Assembly: GCF_900106695.1 (NCBI RefSeq)
Contig: NZ_FNMZ01000004.1
Span: 124,001 to 188,000, forward strand
Origin: Albimonas donghaensis
GTDB lineage: Bacteria; Pseudomonadota; Alphaproteobacteria; Rhodobacterales; Rhodobacteraceae
Length of the DNA stretch: 64,000 bases
Direction of reading: 5' to 3'
Shown: one piece after another, positions 63,244-64,000 of the stretch
How the letters are laid out: each line of letters opens with the position of its first letter
Position numbering within the stretch: position 1 is the stretch's first letter
Notes under the pieces: generated by a model
Told to the model about the DNA's origin: nothing
What the model saw: only the letters and a program-made list of their open reading frames with translations
Databases searched by the model: none
Program-made: the position numbers and the translations under genes

Positions 63244-64000
63244 TCAGATCGGAGGGATGGCGCGGAACTTGGGCGGCATGAACAGGTCGCGCCGGGCCGG
63301 GGCGCGGGCGAGGATTTCCAACAGCCGGGCGCGGGTTTCGGACGGGTCGATGGCGTCGTCGAGCCCGAAGCCCTCGGCCCCGCCGAAGGGGGTGACGCGG
63401 GTCCGCATCTCCGCCACGCGGGCGGCGCGGGCGGCGGCGGGGTCCTCGGCGGCGGCGAATTCGCGGCGGTGGATCACCTCCACCGCGCCCTCGATCGACA
63501 TGGCGCAGATCTCGGCGGTGGGCCAGGCGAAGCTGGCGTCGGAGTCGAAGCTGCGCCCGCCGCACATGGCGAAATAGCCCAGCCCGTAGCCCTTGCGCAG
63601 CACGACCGAGACGCGCGGCACCGTGGCCTGCCCCAGCTCCGCGATCAGCTTGGCGGAGCGGCGGCCGAGCTGGGTCTTCTCCGCGCCCGATCCGATGAAG
63701 AAGCCCGGCACGTCGATCAGGTAGATCAGCGGCAGCCCGTAGGCGTCGCAGGTGGCGACATGGCGGGCCATCTTCTCGCAGGCCGCGGCGGTCAGCATGC
63801 CCCCCAGATGCAGGGCCTGGTTGGCGAGGGCGCCCACGGGGCGCCCCTCCAGCCGGGCGAAGGCGCAGACGGCGTTCCTGGCGAAGCTCGGCTTCATCTC
63901 GAACGCGGAGCCTGGGTCGAAGATCCCCTCGATCACCTTGCGGACGTCATAGGCGCGGCGGGTGTTGGCGGGCACCAGCGACGCCAGGGCCTCGGCGCGG
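63244..64000 (-). CDS. Acyl-CoA carboxylase beta subunit (carboxyltransferase), C-terminal part
   Basis: The frame is open to the right edge, so the N-terminal half lies outside the window. The visible 250 residues are the C-terminal carboxyltransferase domain: NTRRAYDVRKVIEGIFDPGSAFE, LIYLIDVPGFFIGSGAEKTQLGRRSAKLIAE, VLRKGYGLGYFAMCGGRSF and WPTAEICAMSIEGAVEV (all read in pieces). It resembles methylcrotonyl/geranyl/propionyl-CoA carboxylase beta subunits. The partner biotin subunit is not visible. It probably heads the minus-strand acyl-CoA operon; a 108-bp plus gap separates it from gntR's possible longer start. Confidence 0.9.
   Translation of the reverse strand, partial: RAEALASLVPANTRRAYDVRKVIEGIFDPGSAFEMKPSFARNAVCAFARLEGRPVGALANQALHLGGMLTAAACEKMARHVATCDAYGLPLIYLIDVPGFFIGSGAEKTQLGRRSAKLIAELGQATVPRVSVVLRKGYGLGYFAMCGGRSFDSDASFAWPTAEICAMSIEGAVEVIHRREFAAAEDPAAARAARVAEMRTRVTPFGGAEGFGLDDAIDPSETRARLLEILARAPARRDLFMPPKFRAIPPI

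Noticed and set aside
63081-63281. Small plus-strand frame between gntR and the carboxylase gene
   Set aside because: It overlaps the carboxylase end and the regulatory gap, and shows only composition-driven Arg/Ala content.

Overview
The window is high-GC chromosomal DNA, almost certainly from an alphaproteobacterium of the Rhodobacterales/Paracoccaceae type. The grounds are an E. coli-like cytochrome bd operon with a small CydX subunit, an MttB-type trimethylamine methyltransferase start, TRAP sugar-acid transport, an ArsR-ArsC fusion, and densely packed genes with many 4-bp ATGA/GTGA overlaps. The genus is not determined. About 50 real protein genes, one tRNA, insertion-sequence debris and an unusual number of short tandem-repeat arrays are visible.

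Layout. 1-4834: the start of an MttB-like gene, guaA, and two convergent SDR genes. 4835-10456: an accessory island behind tRNA-Lys(CUU). It holds a truncated IS3-family element abutting a truncated IS5-family transposase, a clearly lower-GC LysR/cupin gene pair, a tyrosine integrase with an AlpA-like partner, and a six-copy 28-bp repeat array. 10457-18038: cydDCABX (bd oxidase assembly and structural genes), a Crp/Fnr regulator and a DUF2892 membrane protein. A shared 17-bp palindrome lies before cydA and before the DUF2892 gene. 18536-20011: an amidase. 20060-24083: an arsenic operon (arsR-arsC fusion, gap, arsJ, arsH) that should turn arsenate into an exported organoarsenical. 24354-27182: a GMC oxidoreductase and an orphan, degenerate HypB-like GTPase.

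27164-34381: two facing transcription units for sugar-acid use, dctPQM plus gntR on the minus strand and a lactonase, an aldonate dehydratase and an RraA-like aldolase on the plus strand, with an imperfect palindrome between them. 34395-48651: a DUF1127-like peptide, a quinone reductase and acyl-CoA ligase pair, a YhaO/YhaN-type nuclease-ATPase pair, a CYP153-like P450, a second quinone reductase, then an IclR-controlled acyl-CoA group (two crotonases, a frameshifted exported protein, a double-hotdog hydratase). 48918-56857: a HisC-like aminotransferase, an MFS carrier, an ABC permease with its presumed binding protein on the other strand, an uncharacterised TIM-barrel protein, and an amidoligase overlapping a glutamine amidotransferase.

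57143-64000 (minus strand): a nitronate monooxygenase-like enzyme, acyl-CoA ligase, acyl-CoA dehydrogenase, APH-type kinase, GntR regulator and an acyl-CoA carboxylase beta subunit cut by the window edge. The ligase, dehydrogenase and kinase set resembles systems for 4-hydroxyacyl-CoA (levulinate/lactone type) catabolism.

The most unusual signals are the tandem arrays in intergenic DNA (periods 12-28 bp at seven loci), an intergenic hairpin element in two copies whose inner stem differs between copies while pairing is kept, the matched palindromes around the bd oxidase/Crp genes, the amidoligase-amidotransferase pair, and the kinase-dehydrogenase cluster.
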